Shown here: positions 32,233 through 40,593 of the stretch, piece after piece | Layout of the letters: every line of letters begins with the position of its first letter | How positions within the stretch are numbered: the stretch's first letter is position 1 | NCBI GenBank assembly: GCA_017608575.1 | Contig: JAFCFP010000002.1 | Location: forward strand, 1 to 54,349 | DNA: 54,349 bases | Reading direction: 5' to 3' | Source: Candidatus Iainarchaeum sp. | Lineage (GTDB): Archaea > Iainarchaeota > Iainarchaeia > Iainarchaeales > DTGL01 | Program-made: the position numbers and the translations under genes | Notes under the pieces: model-generated | The model's input: only the letters and a program-made list of their open reading frames with translations | The model's database searches: none | What the model was told of the DNA's origin: nothing

Positions 32233-33507
32233 TTATTTCAATTTTTTTCCAGCGTATTCTGCTTTGCCTTGGCTGTTCAAGTATTCCTCTATTCGCAGCA
32301 ATTGATTGTATTTTGCTGTTCTTTCAGAGCGGGCTGGTGCTCCAAACTTGGATTGCAGTGCGCCAATGCCAACAACCAAATCAGCAATAAATGAATCGCT
32401 TGTTTCACCACTCCTGTGAGAAACAACGACACGCCAGTTGTTATTGAAAGCAAGGCGCGCTGATTCCAGTGATTCACTCAAGGAACCAATTTGGTTCACT
32501 TTCAACAACAAGGCATTGCATGCATTCAATTCAATTGCTTTTTTTATTCTGGCAGGATTTGTGACAAGCAAGTCATCTCCAATTATTTGCCTTTTTTTGC
32601 CGAGTTTTTTTGTTATTTCCCGCCAGCCTGTCCAGTCATCCTCTGCAAGCGGGTCCTCAAAAGAGAAAACATTGAATGTTTTGCCCAAATCACAATAATA
32701 GTCAATTAGCTCCCCTGAAGAATAATTTTTTCCCCACAACGTGTATTCTTTTCCGTTGAAGAATTCGGATGCAGCTGCATCCAGTGCAAGAACTATTTTT
32801 CCAGAATAACCGCTTTCTTCAATTGCCTTGCTTATTGCTTCAAATCTTTCATTAGTGTTTTTTAAAGGCGGCACAAAACCCCCTTCATCTCCCACCAATA
32901 CTGCTCTTGAACCCAACCCTGCTGCAAGGTTATTTTTTAGTTCATGGTAAACTTCAACACTCATTTCAAGGGCTTCAGAAAAACTTTTAGCTTTAATGGG
33001 CATTATTAAATGCTCTTGAATGTCGTTTTCAAATCCAGCGTGTTTTCCACTGTTTACAATGTTCATATGTGGCACTGGCAAAACAAAGTTTTTGTTTTCA
33101 CTTAATTCACCCAAATACTGAAACAATGGCTGGGCTTTCTCTAATGCTCCAGCTCTTGCCACTGCAAGGGAAACTGCAAGGATTGCATTGGCACCAAGCC
33201 GTGACTTATTTGGAGTGCCATCCAATTCAATCATTAAAGAATCTATTTCTTTTTGATTGCATGGATTTAACCCGATTAATTTTGGCCTTATTATTTTTTG
33301 AATGTTTTCCACCGCTTTTGTTACGCCTTTTCCATGAAACTGTTTTCCGTTATCCCTTAATTCCAGTGCTTCATGTTTTCCAGTGGATGCCCCACTTGGA
33401 ACCATTGCTTTAAAATAACCCTTTTCCGTTTTAATTTCACATTCAACTGTTGGATTACCACGGCTGTCCAAAACATAACGGCTTTTTACTTCCAATATTT
33501 CACTCAT
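32233..33507 (-). CDS. eno: Enolase
   Basis: A 424-residue glycolytic enzyme that dehydrates 2-phosphoglycerate to phosphoenolpyruvate. Signatures are SRYVLDSRGNPTVEC, GASTGKHEALELRDN, VGDEGGFVPPL, and the C-terminal VVSHRSGETSDSFIADL. ATG 33507 is chosen; GTG 33516 is three codons earlier and too close to the AAGGA ribosome site. It is divergent from prs, with 100 bp of promoter DNA between. Confidence 0.97.
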   Translation of the reverse strand: MSEILEVKSRYVLDSRGNPTVECEIKTEKGYFKAMVPSGASTGKHEALELRDNGKQFHGKGVTKAVENIQKIIRPKLIGLNPCNQKEIDSLMIELDGTPNKSRLGANAILAVSLAVARAGALEKAQPLFQYLGELSENKNFVLPVPHMNIVNSGKHAGFENDIQEHLIMPIKAKSFSEALEMSVEVYHELKNNLAAGLGSRAVLVGDEGGFVPPLKNTNERFEAISKAIEESGYSGKIVLALDAAASEFFNGKEYTLWGKNYSSGELIDYYCDLGKTFNVFSFEDPLAEDDWTGWREITKKLGKKRQIIGDDLLVTNPARIKKAIELNACNALLLKVNQIGSLSESLESARLAFNNNWRVVVSHRSGETSDSFIADLVVGIGALQSKFGAPARSERTAKYNQLLRIEEYLNSQGKAEYAGKKLK

Positions 33508-33616
33508 TAACAACACTGTCCTTTTTTAAACATTCAAAGTAATTTTTGCAAGCATAGATTTATAAGAATTAAACAATTAATCTCTATTGCTTTAAAAGCT
33601 TTAAAGGGATAAAAAA

Positions 33617-34519
33617 ATGAAAAATTCAACAATTGTTGTTTTTTCTGGTTCAGCTAATCCATTGCTTGGGAAAGAAATTGCAAAAAAAGCAAAAGCAAAG
33701 CTTGGAAATTTAAAAATTGAAAAATTTCCAGATGGGGAAAGCTATTGTCGCTTTGATGAAGATATTGCTGGAAAAAAGGTTTTCATTATTCAATCAGTTT
33801 GTCCACCGGTAAGCGAAAACTTGGTGGAATTACTGCTTATATTGGATGCAGCTAAAAGAATGAAACCAAAAAAATTAATAGTTATAATTCCATACTATGG
33901 ATATGCACGCCAAGACCGCATTGTAAAAAAAGGAGAACCTGTTTCAGCTCAACTTGTTGCCCGTGCCATCAAACTCGCAGGAGCTGATGGAGTGATTGCG
34001 CTTGACCTGCATTCAAAAGCAGTGGAAAAATTCCTAAAACCAAAAAAGCATTTAAAGGCATTGCCAACTATTGCTGCATATTTTCGAAAAAAGAAAATTA
34101 AAAAACTCGTTGTAGTGGCTCCGGATTATGGAGCTTTAAAAAATGCAAAAAAACAAGCAAAAGTGCTAAAAGCAAAAACTGCAGTCATTAAAAAAAAGCG
34201 CTTGAGTGGAAAAAAAGTCAAAATGGAAGGCATTGAAGGAAACGTACATGGAAAAAACTGTGTTATAATTGATGACATTATTAGTACTGGTGGAACAATG
34301 GCTCAAGCTATTCGCCTTCTAAAAAAGCATGGTGCAGAAAATGTTTACGCTGCAGCAACACACGGCTTGTTTGTTGGACCATGCATTAAAAGGCTTAATG
34401 CTGCAAAACCGAAAGAAATAATTGTAACAAACTCTATTCCACAAAAAGAGCACTGCAAAAAACTGAAAAAACTCAAAGTTGTAAGTATTGCTTCATTGCT
34501 TGCAAAAGAAATAAAATAA
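33617..34519 (+). CDS. prs: Ribose-phosphate pyrophosphokinase (PRPP synthetase)
   Basis: A 300-residue enzyme that makes PRPP from ribose 5-phosphate and ATP, for purine, pyrimidine and histidine synthesis. The active-site segment is YYGYARQDR, the flag-like DLHSKAVEKFL, and the PRPP loop CVIIDDIISTGGTM. The ribose 5-phosphate may come from the HPS-type enzyme upstream. The gene faces the PPC-domain gene, with their 3' ends adjacent. Confidence 0.96.
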   Translation: MKNSTIVVFSGSANPLLGKEIAKKAKAKLGNLKIEKFPDGESYCRFDEDIAGKKVFIIQSVCPPVSENLVELLLILDAAKRMKPKKLIVIIPYYGYARQDRIVKKGEPVSAQLVARAIKLAGADGVIALDLHSKAVEKFLKPKKHLKALPTIAAYFRKKKIKKLVVVAPDYGALKNAKKQAKVLKAKTAVIKKKRLSGKKVKMEGIEGNVHGKNCVIIDDIISTGGTMAQAIRLLKKHGAENVYAAATHGLFVGPCIKRLNAAKPKEIIVTNSIPQKEHCKKLKKLKVVSIASLLAKEIK

Positions 34520-34945
34520 TCAATCAAAATAAAGCCCTTGAAGCCCTGTTTCTTCCTCGTGTTTTCTCAAAAGCTTTAAATTTGATTTTGCGAGAACAAT
34601 TTCATTCGTTACATGCACTTTTGCTTTTCCCAAGTGACCGCCTTTAAGGGAGTGATTTTCTCCAGCCAAAGCAGCATGGAAATGAAAATGGTACTCTCCG
34701 TTTTCTTGTTGCATTATAATGCCACTCAATGCAACCAATTCATGTGGTTCTGGAAAAAAGTCCTCCAAGTAAGCGCCTTTTCCCTTGAAATAACCCAAAG
34801 AGAATTCTTTCAACATTCCAACAGCTGAAACAACTGCAGCAGATTGTACACTGCAACTCTTGCATGCTTTTTCAAGCGCTTTAAACAAGTCCTCGTCTTG
34901 TTTTAGGCGGACAAAAATCAATCCATTGCTTTCCCTGAAATCCAT
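34520..34945 (-). CDS. PPC/DUF296 domain protein
   Basis: A 141-residue protein of the plant-and-prokaryote-conserved (DUF296) family, which forms trimers and is found in AT-hook proteins of plants; no AT-hook is present here. Recognisable parts are SAAVVSAVGMLKEFSLGYF and GEYHFHFHAALAGENHSLKGGHL, a His-rich region that may bind metal. AAAGGTGA precedes ATG 34945, so the GTG at 34954 is rejected. The function is unknown. Confidence 0.85.
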   Translation of the reverse strand: MDFRESNGLIFVRLKQDEDLFKALEKACKSCSVQSAAVVSAVGMLKEFSLGYFKGKGAYLEDFFPEPHELVALSGIIMQQENGEYHFHFHAALAGENHSLKGGHLGKAKVHVTNEIVLAKSNLKLLRKHEEETGLQGLYFD

Positions 34946-34991
34946 TCGGTTCACCTTTAAAGCAGTGATTATACAATTTAGTTGTTATCAA

Positions 34992-35003
34992 TTTTTATAA
35001 ATT
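34992..35003 (+). promoter_or_regulatory. TATA box of the DUF131 gene
   Basis: TTTTTATAAATT centred 27 bp before ATG 35024, so the message should be leaderless. It decides the start over ATG 34982. Confidence 0.5.
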
Positions 35004-35023
35004 TCCTAAAAAACAACAATTTT

Positions 35024-35254
35024 ATGAAAGAACTTGTTTTGTTGGGAGTAATACTGGTTTTTGTTGGAGTAATAGCGATTCTTATAGGCACAATTCTTGG
35101 AATTAGTGCTGAAAACATAAAAACAGAATCAATGGGAATAATAATGATTGGCCCGCTACCAATAATGTTCGGCTCAAAGCGCTTGCTATTGCCACTGGCA
35201 ATAACTGCAATAATTCTAATGGCTTGTTTTTATTTGTTCTTCTGGAAACATTAA
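35024..35254 (+). CDS. DUF131 family small membrane protein
   Basis: A 76-residue protein with two hydrophobic helices (about 3-25 and 53-73) separated by a loop. It matches the archaeal DUF131 family, with the GPLPIMFGSKRL segment typical of it. Its function is unknown. ATG 35024 is set by the TATA box position. About 137 bp of AT-rich DNA follow before the helicase, holding a short CACTG/CAGTG hairpin near 35280 and the lhr TATA box. Confidence 0.75.
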   Translation: MKELVLLGVILVFVGVIAILIGTILGISAENIKTESMGIIMIGPLPIMFGSKRLLLPLAITAIILMACFYLFFWKH

Positions 35255-35363
35255 TAGGAAAATTTTAAACAATAAACATCACTGCCTTCTTACAGTGAAA
35301 TGAAAACATTATTAGAAAAAAGAACTCATTCCCAAACACATTAAAATTCTTTCACAGCACTAG

Positions 35364-35376
35364 TTTTTATTAAAAT
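35364..35376 (+). promoter_or_regulatory. TATA box of the Lhr-type helicase gene
   Basis: TTTTTATTAAAAT centred about 22 bp before ATG 35392, consistent with a leaderless transcript. Confidence 0.4.
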
Positions 35377-35391
35377 TTTTCTGGTTTTAGC

Positions 35392-37989
35392 ATGCCCATT
35401 TCTTTCCAAAAAGAAAAGCACTCGGATGCAGAAATATTCCAAAGCCTGAATCCATTACTTGCCGGGTGGTTCATGCACGAGTTTGGCTCTTTTACGGAGC
35501 CACAGCGTTATGCAATATTAAACATTCACAATTTGCAAAACACTCTAATCACTGCTCCAACTGGAACCGGCAAAACCCTGAGTGCTTTTACAGCAATATT
35601 GAGTGAACTGATTACTTTGTCCGAATTAGAGCAATTGGAGGACAGGGTTTACTGTGTTTACATTTCTCCGCTTCGCGCACTCTCCAATGATATTGAAAAG
35701 AATTTAAACCAACCGCTTCGAGCAATAAAGGAAGCTGGAAAAAAAATCGGAAAAAAAATAAATGTCAGGGTTGCAGTGAGAACCGGTGACACGCCTCAAA
35801 GCGAACGTGCAAAAATGCTCAGAAAGCCACCGCACATCCTTATTACAACACCGGAAACAATAGCCATATTGTTGAACTCCCCTAAATTCAGAGAAAACTT
35901 TCGCCAAACCAAATGGGCAATAGTGGATGAAATTCACTCGCTTGCATCAAACAAGCGCGGTGTCCACTTATCGCTTTCCCTTGAAAGACTGCAGGTTTTG
36001 AATCCAGCAATATGCAGGATTGGATTGAGTGCAACCATTTCTCCCTTGGAGGAAGTGGCAAAATTTTTAGTTGGAATGAAAAACGAGCGCGAAGAACGGA
36101 ACTGCAAAATTGTAAACGTTCAATTCCTAAAACAATTGGACCTAAAAGTAATTAGTCCACTTTCAGATTTAGTGAATACCTCTCAGGAAGAAATCTCCAA
36201 AAAACTTTATGAAAAACTTGATGAATTAATACAACAACACCGTTCAACCCTTATATTCACTAACACTCGCTCTGCAACAGAACGAGTTGTCAACCACTTA
36301 AAGGAAAAATTTCCAGGAAAATACGAAGGAAAAATCGGAGCACATCACTCTTCTGTGAGCAGAGCAAAGCGTTTAAGCATTGAAGATAGACTAAAAAAAG
36401 GCGAATTAAAAGCAGTTGTGTGCTCTACCAGTCTAGAGCTCGGAATTGACATTGGATTCATTGACTTGGTTGTATTGTTAGGAAGCCCGAAAAGTATCGC
36501 AAGAGCACTGCAGCGCATTGGCCGCTCTGGTCACAGATTGCATGATACAATTAAAGGCAGAATAATTGTATTGGACCGCGATGACTTAGTTGAATGCTCT
36601 GTGCTATTAAAGCATGCAAAAGAACAAAAACTTGACAGAATTACAATTCCAAAAAATTGCCTGGATGTTTTGGCGCAACAGATTTATGGCATTGCAATAG
36701 CTGACAGAATACAGGAAAAAGAATTGTTTGAATTGGTAAGAAAAAGCTACTGTTATGCGAAACTGGAAAAAAAAGATTTCAATGACGTGATTGATTATTT
36801 GAGCGGCGAATATTCAAAGCTCGAAGCACGCAGCGTGTATGGAAAAATATGGTTTGATAAAGAAACTGGAATGATAGGAAAAAGAGGAAAACTTGCAAGA
36901 GTAATTTACATGACAAATATTGGAACAATTCCAGACGAAGCAAGAGTGAAAGTAAAAATTGGAAATGAAACAATTGGACACATTGATGAAGCGTTCCTTG
37001 AAAGAATGAAAAAAGGCGATGTCTTTGTGCTTGGCGGAGAGAAATACAGGTTTTTGTATGCTCGGGGAATGACCATTCAAGTAAGAGCAGAGGAGTTCAG
37101 GCCTCCAACAATTCCAAGCTGGGTTTCAGAAATGCTTCCATTGAGTTTTGATTTGGCAAACGAAATTCAGAAATTCAGAAAATTAATGGAAGAAAAACTG
37201 AAACTGGGACAGAAAAAAAAAGAAATCATTGTATTTTTGCAGAAATATTTGTACTGTGATAAAAATGCCGCAGAAGCAATTTATAATTATTTCAACGAAC
37301 AGTTCAGATATGCAAAAATTCCGCACTCAAAGCGGTTGCTCGTGGAACAGGTAAAGGAAGGCTATGAGAACTCGTTAATTTTTCACTCTCTTTATGGCAG
37401 GAGAGTGAATGACGCGTTAAGCAGGGCATTCGCATGGGCTTTTTCAAAGATAGTGCACAGTGATGTAATGGTGAGCATTAACGACAACGGTTTTGTTTTA
37501 ACAACAAATAAAAAAATGCCCTTTGAAGCAGCATTCAAAGTGCTGGAAAAAAATGATTTAGAAATAGTGCTAAAAAAAGCCATAGAAGAATCAGAAGTAT
37601 TAAAGCGCAGGTTCAGGCATTGTGCTACTCGTGCACTAATGATTTTACGCAACTATAAAGGAAGGGAAAAAAGTGTTGGCAGGCAACAAATGAGCTCGCG
37701 CTTGCTTTTGAGTGCAGTAAAACGCATTGATTCAGAGTTCCCAATCTTGAGGGAAGCACGCAGGGAAGTAATGCAGGATTTAATGGATTTAAAGAATGCA
37801 AAACTCGTGCTTGAATGGATCAAAAAAGGAAAAATAAAAGTTGAAAAAATTCAACTTAACACGCCGAGTCCATTTGCGTTCAACATTTATGCAATGGGCC
37901 GTTCGGACATCGTAAAAATGGAGTCACGGATTGAATTCATTAAAAGAATGCATGAAAGAGTGCTCAAGGAAATCGGCAAGAAAAGTTAG
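35392..37989 (+). CDS. lhr: Lhr-type superfamily 2 DNA helicase
   Basis: An 865-residue helicase of the Lhr-core family, found in archaea and implicated in DNA repair and branch migration. The helicase core has Q-motif-like TEPQRYAIL, Walker A APTGTGKT, DEIH, SATIS, and HHSSVSRAKRLSIEDRLKKG in motif V/VI, then QRIGRSGHR. The winged-helix and Lhr-specific beta region follows, and a Lys-rich C-terminus ends the protein. Length and motif order match Lhr-core. It converges on the flavoprotein gene by four bases. Confidence 0.93.
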   Translation: MPISFQKEKHSDAEIFQSLNPLLAGWFMHEFGSFTEPQRYAILNIHNLQNTLITAPTGTGKTLSAFTAILSELITLSELEQLEDRVYCVYISPLRALSNDIEKNLNQPLRAIKEAGKKIGKKINVRVAVRTGDTPQSERAKMLRKPPHILITTPETIAILLNSPKFRENFRQTKWAIVDEIHSLASNKRGVHLSLSLERLQVLNPAICRIGLSATISPLEEVAKFLVGMKNEREERNCKIVNVQFLKQLDLKVISPLSDLVNTSQEEISKKLYEKLDELIQQHRSTLIFTNTRSATERVVNHLKEKFPGKYEGKIGAHHSSVSRAKRLSIEDRLKKGELKAVVCSTSLELGIDIGFIDLVVLLGSPKSIARALQRIGRSGHRLHDTIKGRIIVLDRDDLVECSVLLKHAKEQKLDRITIPKNCLDVLAQQIYGIAIADRIQEKELFELVRKSYCYAKLEKKDFNDVIDYLSGEYSKLEARSVYGKIWFDKETGMIGKRGKLARVIYMTNIGTIPDEARVKVKIGNETIGHIDEAFLERMKKGDVFVLGGEKYRFLYARGMTIQVRAEEFRPPTIPSWVSEMLPLSFDLANEIQKFRKLMEEKLKLGQKKKEIIVFLQKYLYCDKNAAEAIYNYFNEQFRYAKIPHSKRLLVEQVKEGYENSLIFHSLYGRRVNDALSRAFAWAFSKIVHSDVMVSINDNGFVLTTNKKMPFEAAFKVLEKNDLEIVLKKAIEESEVLKRRFRHCATRALMILRNYKGREKSVGRQQMSSRLLLSAVKRIDSEFPILREARREVMQDLMDLKNAKLVLEWIKKGKIKVEKIQLNTPSPFAFNIYAMGRSDIVKMESRIEFIKRMHERVLKEIGKKS

Positions 37990-38525
37990 CTAAAGCCAAG
38001 CTTGCCCGCAAGTTCAAGTATGCGTTCACCAAGCCGCTTTGCTGCACTTATGGCTTCAGCGTCCTGTAATATTTTTCCTTCGTTGAATGCAAAGCCACAA
38101 ACACCCCTGTTTGCTGGAATCATTTCATGCTTTAAAAAAAATGCATTTATTGCAGTTACAGCGCTTTCAAGACCATAACGCTTGCCCACAACAACTGCTC
38201 CACCGATCTTGTTTTTGAGTCTTCCTCTTATGCACCATGTTCGGTCAATGAATGCCTTTAACTGGGCTGAAACATTGTTGAAAAAAACCGGGCTGCCAAG
38301 CACAACCACATTGCTTTCAAAGAGCATTGGAATAATGGTTTTTTTCATGTCATCCTTGATAACGCAATCATTTAAACTCTGGCAAGCCCTACAGGAAGCA
38401 CAGGGTTTAATATCGTAATCAACGAGTTTAATTAACCTTCCACCGGTTATTGAACGCACTGTCTCTAATAAAACATCTGTGTTGCTGTTTTCCCTTGGAC
38501 TTCCGGAAACATAGAGGGCTCTCAT
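37986..38525 (-). CDS. Iron-sulfur flavoprotein / NADPH-dependent FMN reductase-like
   Basis: A 179-residue flavodoxin-fold protein. The FMN phosphate loop is SGSPRENSNTD. The Cys42, Cys45, Cys48 and Cys54 of CASCRACQSLNDC match the iron-sulfur flavoprotein pattern, so it probably passes electrons, perhaps to detoxify oxygen or peroxide. VVVLGSPVFFNNVSAQLKAF is the second FMN contact. AAGTGATT before the ATG is a usable ribosome site. It is distinct from the other flavoprotein at 45.8 kb, which lacks this cysteine cluster. Confidence 0.85.
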   Translation of the reverse strand: MRALYVSGSPRENSNTDVLLETVRSITGGRLIKLVDYDIKPCASCRACQSLNDCVIKDDMKKTIIPMLFESNVVVLGSPVFFNNVSAQLKAFIDRTWCIRGRLKNKIGGAVVVGKRYGLESAVTAINAFFLKHEMIPANRGVCGFAFNEGKILQDAEAISAAKRLGERILELAGKLGFS

Positions 38526-38607
38526 TAAATCACTTAAAGCTTAAAGAACAAAAAAAATAAAACTACAATTGTAGTTATTGCTCAGGCTTGTTCGCAAAGC
38601 AATGCTT

Positions 38608-39714
38608 TTATAATGCGCCAAAAGCCAAGCCAGCCATTGTTGAATAAATAACAACCAGTGTCACATATACTGCTGTTTTTTTTGTTCCTAAAACTCTTCG
38701 GACAACCAACACGTTTGGTAGACTTAAACTCGGGCCTGCTAACAACAAAGCCAATGCTGGGCCTTTGGACATGCCTTTGGCAATCAAAGCTTGGAGTATT
38801 GGTATTTCGGTTAGTGTCGAAAAATACATAAAGGCACCAAAAATGGATGCAACCAAGTTCGCTGGCAATGTGTTTTGTCCAACAATGCCTTCTATTAATT
38901 CTTGGGGCAAGAGGGGCATTAGAAATCCAGCTATAAACACGCCGATAAAAAGGTAGGGCATTAAAAGCTTTGTGAAACTCCAGGTTTCCTTTAACCACTC
39001 TTTTGTTGTTTCTTTGCGGAATTTAAAAACAACCAGTATGGCAGTTGTTAATGTAAAAAATAACATTAAGCTGTATTTTAGCAATTTGTCAATTTGCAGA
39101 CCATTTACAATTAAAACCATTACCATTGAAAAAAAGAAAACCAAGAGAATCCTCTTGCTTAATTTAACTTCTTTGCTTTCCTGCATGAATAGTTCTCCTT
39201 TTTTCACTTTTTCCCTGAAAATAAAATCCATAGACAAACCGACCAGTATTGATAAAAGAATGGCAAAAGAAATTCTGGCTAAACCAATATGCAAACCAAG
39301 CACGCTAATTGTGAGAAACATTGCAGCAATGTTTATCGCCGGCCCTGAAAACAAAAAGGTTATTGCCGGACCTAAACCTGCACCTCTTTTTCTTATTCCT
39401 GCAAACAAAGGCAGTATCGTGCAAGAACAAACAGCCAAAATTGAACCAGAAACAGATGCAATTGAGTAGGAAACATATTTCTTGGTTTTATGGCCAAGGT
39501 ATTTCAGTATTGCTTCCTTTTTAACAAAAACACTTATGGCTCCAGCAATAAAAAAAGCTGGCAACAAACAGGTTAAAACGTGTTGTTGTGCATAATCGTG
39601 CAATAAATTAAATCCACTGAGAATAGCATTATTAAAAATATTGCTATTAGTAGGCATAAAGTAGAATCCCAAAAACAATAATGCAATTAACAAAAATATG
39701 TTTCTTTCTTTCAT
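38608..39714 (-). CDS. ArsP-like/DUF318 (COG0701) permease
   Basis: A 368-residue membrane transporter with about eight to ten helices. The Cys-Ser-Cys motif SILAVCSCTILPLFAG in the first repeat and a second pseudo-repeat around GPALALLLAGPSLSLPN match ArsP-type permeases, which export organoarsenicals or other metalloid species, and related SO_0444-like copper/zinc proteins. It is the last gene of an arsR-thioredoxin-microprotein-permease operon. Its ATG overlaps the stop of the microprotein frame. The substrate is inferred from context. Confidence 0.82.
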   Translation of the reverse strand: MKERNIFLLIALLFLGFYFMPTNSNIFNNAILSGFNLLHDYAQQHVLTCLLPAFFIAGAISVFVKKEAILKYLGHKTKKYVSYSIASVSGSILAVCSCTILPLFAGIRKRGAGLGPAITFLFSGPAINIAAMFLTISVLGLHIGLARISFAILLSILVGLSMDFIFREKVKKGELFMQESKEVKLSKRILLVFFFSMVMVLIVNGLQIDKLLKYSLMLFFTLTTAILVVFKFRKETTKEWLKETWSFTKLLMPYLFIGVFIAGFLMPLLPQELIEGIVGQNTLPANLVASIFGAFMYFSTLTEIPILQALIAKGMSKGPALALLLAGPSLSLPNVLVVRRVLGTKKTAVYVTLVVIYSTMAGLAFGAL

Positions 39715-39791
39715 GCTTCAAACCATCCTTTTATTTTATTGCCAAATTCAGGCAAATCATCAAAAGGCGCCTGAAATATTCTTTTAATCAT
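39711..39791 (-). CDS. 26-residue microprotein coupled to the permease
   Basis: An ATG frame reading MIKRIFQAPFDDLPEFGNK to a GWFEA end. Its TGA overlaps the permease ATG (ATGA), and GTGAG lies before its start, immediately after the thioredoxin stop. It bridges the 81 bp between two operon genes. It could be a real coupled peptide or a translational relay; the peptide may also be a leftover of a longer gene. Confidence 0.45.
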   Translation of the reverse strand: MIKRIFQAPFDDLPEFGNKIKGWFEA

Positions 39792-39795
39792 CTTC

Positions 39796-40038
39796 TCACT
39801 TGGAATGCTCTCTGATTACTTCAAGCAGTTTTTCATCACTTCCCGGTATGCCGATATAAACTGGTTTATCATTAACCAGCAATGCAGGGCTTCCCATAAT
39901 GCCACGGTTGACCAACTCATTAACATCTTTAATGTATTCAATTTCTGCATCAATCTTTCCCTCTTCTTTAAGCCTTTTAACCTTGCCATACAATGCCTCA
40001 CAGGTAGGACAACCAGAACCAATTATGGAAATTTTCAT
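39796..40038 (-). CDS. Thioredoxin-like small redox protein (CPTC active site)
   Basis: An 80-residue thioredoxin-fold protein of the MTH895-like 'redox-active disulfide protein' type. The active site GSGCPTC is at residues 7-13, and the cis-Pro is in GSPALLVND. GGAGGGTGAG precedes ATG 40038; the GTG nine bases earlier lies inside that ribosome site. It probably reduces a disulfide in the partner permease or a bound metalloid. It is co-transcribed with arsR. Confidence 0.88.
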   Translation of the reverse strand: MKISIIGSGCPTCEALYGKVKRLKEEGKIDAEIEYIKDVNELVNRGIMGSPALLVNDKPVYIGIPGSDEKLLEVIREHSK

Positions 40039-40065
40039 TTTTCTCACCCTCCTTTAAAAAATTTT

Positions 40066-40341
40066 TTAATTTTTGGCTTTTCCTTTAGGAGAAACCAATT
40101 CTGATAGAATTTTCTTTACTTTGGGGTTTGAAACCCGGTAGTAAACCTTTTTGCCATCTCTTCTTGACTCAACAATTCCAAAACTTTCAAGCTTTGCCAA
40201 CTGAATTGAAACCGTTGATTGTGCCCTTTTTACAAAGGGAATTATTTCACAAACGCATTTTTCACCGTCAAGAAGAAACTCAACTATTTTCAACCGGGTT
40301 TCATCACACAATGCCTTAAATATTCGAAGCGATTCTTTCAT
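40066..40341 (-). CDS. ArsR-family metal/metalloid-sensing repressor
   Basis: A 91-residue winged-helix repressor. Cys29 and Cys31 in DGEKCVCEIIP resemble the ELCVCDL metalloid site of ArsR proteins, and Cys12 may be a third ligand. The recognition helix lies in RAQSTVSIQLAKLESFGIV. A minus-strand TATA at 40363-40373 predicts a start of transcription near 40342, giving leaderless ATG 40341; ATG 40359 is rejected. It should control the downstream thioredoxin, microprotein and permease. Confidence 0.9.
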   Translation of the reverse strand: MKESLRIFKALCDETRLKIVEFLLDGEKCVCEIIPFVKRAQSTVSIQLAKLESFGIVESRRDGKKVYYRVSNPKVKKILSELVSPKGKAKN

Positions 40342-40373
40342 ATCATTATATTTAAACATATCAATATATAAAT
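40336..40373 (-). promoter_or_regulatory. arsR promoter with operator-like GATATG repeats
   Basis: A TTTATATATTG TATA box at 40363-40373 (minus strand) and two GATATG direct repeats 18 bp apart toward ATG 40341. AT-rich palindromic spacing around the start is typical of ArsR-type operators. Binding is untested. Confidence 0.4.
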
Positions 40374-40412
40374 TTATTGTTTATTGGGGGAATTAATTAG
40401 CAGAACTGTTGT

Positions 40413-40541
40413 TCAGTCCAACAACCTCTTGGTTCCTTCTAGTTTTTGGATTTTGTGAATGTCCATGCTGGCTTCAAGACAGCCAATATATTTGCCTTCT
40501 TTGTCTCGCAGAGCAAAATACCTAATGTAAAAAATCACCAA
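40413..40541 (-). pseudogene. 3' remnant of a PAS-domain protein gene
   Basis: Forty-two codons ending in TGA read FYIRYFALRDKEGKYIGCLE, then DIHKIQKLEGTKRLLD. This matches the C-terminal PAC strands of DUF438/hemerythrin-associated PAS domains, which end VRDxxGxYxGxLExxQDITxIxxLExxKRLL. No upstream PAS body is present before 40594, so it is a fragment left after deletion or rearrangement. Confidence 0.55.
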
Positions 40542-40593
40542 AGGAAATAAGGAAAGAATGCATTTAAAAACCTGCAGCTAATTCTTTAAAGTG

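Noticed and set aside
35277..35300. Hairpin CACTG/CAGTG before the Lhr gene as a terminator or regulator
   Set aside because: Five pairs with an eight-base loop and no following T-tract; too weak to call.
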